From NCBI GenBank assembly GCA_035546295.1, contig DATKBT010000121.1:1-6844 (forward strand): 6,844 nucleotides of DNA, written 5' to 3'. A program made the translations under genes and the position numbers. Positions 5,804 to 6,844 of this stretch are shown piece by piece. Source of the stretch: DATKBT01 sp035546295 (GTDB lineage Bacteria > Acidobacteriota > Thermoanaerobaculia > Multivoradales > Multivoraceae). Position 1 is the stretch's first letter; each line of letters starts with the position of its first letter. The notes under the pieces were generated by a model. That model made no database searches. It had not been told where the DNA came from and saw only the letters and a program-made list of their open reading frames with translations.

Positions 5804-6844
<1,041 letters not shown>

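Overview
The window is GC-rich DNA (roughly 70% by eye) from a bacterium with an outer membrane. It carries a TonB-dependent receptor ending in Trp-Trp-Phe and a proton-translocating transhydrogenase subunit. An N-terminal carboxypeptidase-regulatory-like domain on the receptor, GC-biased codons, and an ATP-type phosphofructokinase with the Gly/Lys signature would fit Acidobacteriota or another GC-rich non-proteobacterial Gram-negative lineage. That placement is inference; there is no rRNA or other taxonomic marker.

Layout: positions 1-153 are non-coding downstream sequence with a possible terminator hairpin. A ZnuD-like TonB-dependent receptor lies on the minus strand (154-2514). Upstream of it in transcription order, after a 164-base gap holding two strong GC hairpins, is a 126-residue exported or membrane-anchored protein with a His/Cys cluster (2679-3059, minus). 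Together they look like a small metal-acquisition unit, probably for zinc. Next is enolase (3177-4472, minus), separated from the small gene by 117 bases with an extended -10 promoter candidate and a G-quadruplex-type motif. Enolase and 6-phosphofructokinase (4665-5747, plus) diverge from a shared 192-base control region. The phosphofructokinase ends 56 bases from the end of a convergent NAD(P) transhydrogenase beta subunit gene (5804 to beyond the right edge, minus). That gap is almost filled by two overlapping, mutually exclusive hairpins.

Functionally, the right half is central carbon and redox metabolism: the committed step of glycolysis, a lower glycolytic step, and NADPH/NADH balancing. 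The left half is outer-membrane metal uptake. All large genes belong to known families and I see no clearly new system. The most unusual items are the small His/Cys protein paired with the receptor, the receptor's poly-Glu/His loops and extra N-terminal domain, and the signs of leaderless expression for phosphofructokinase.
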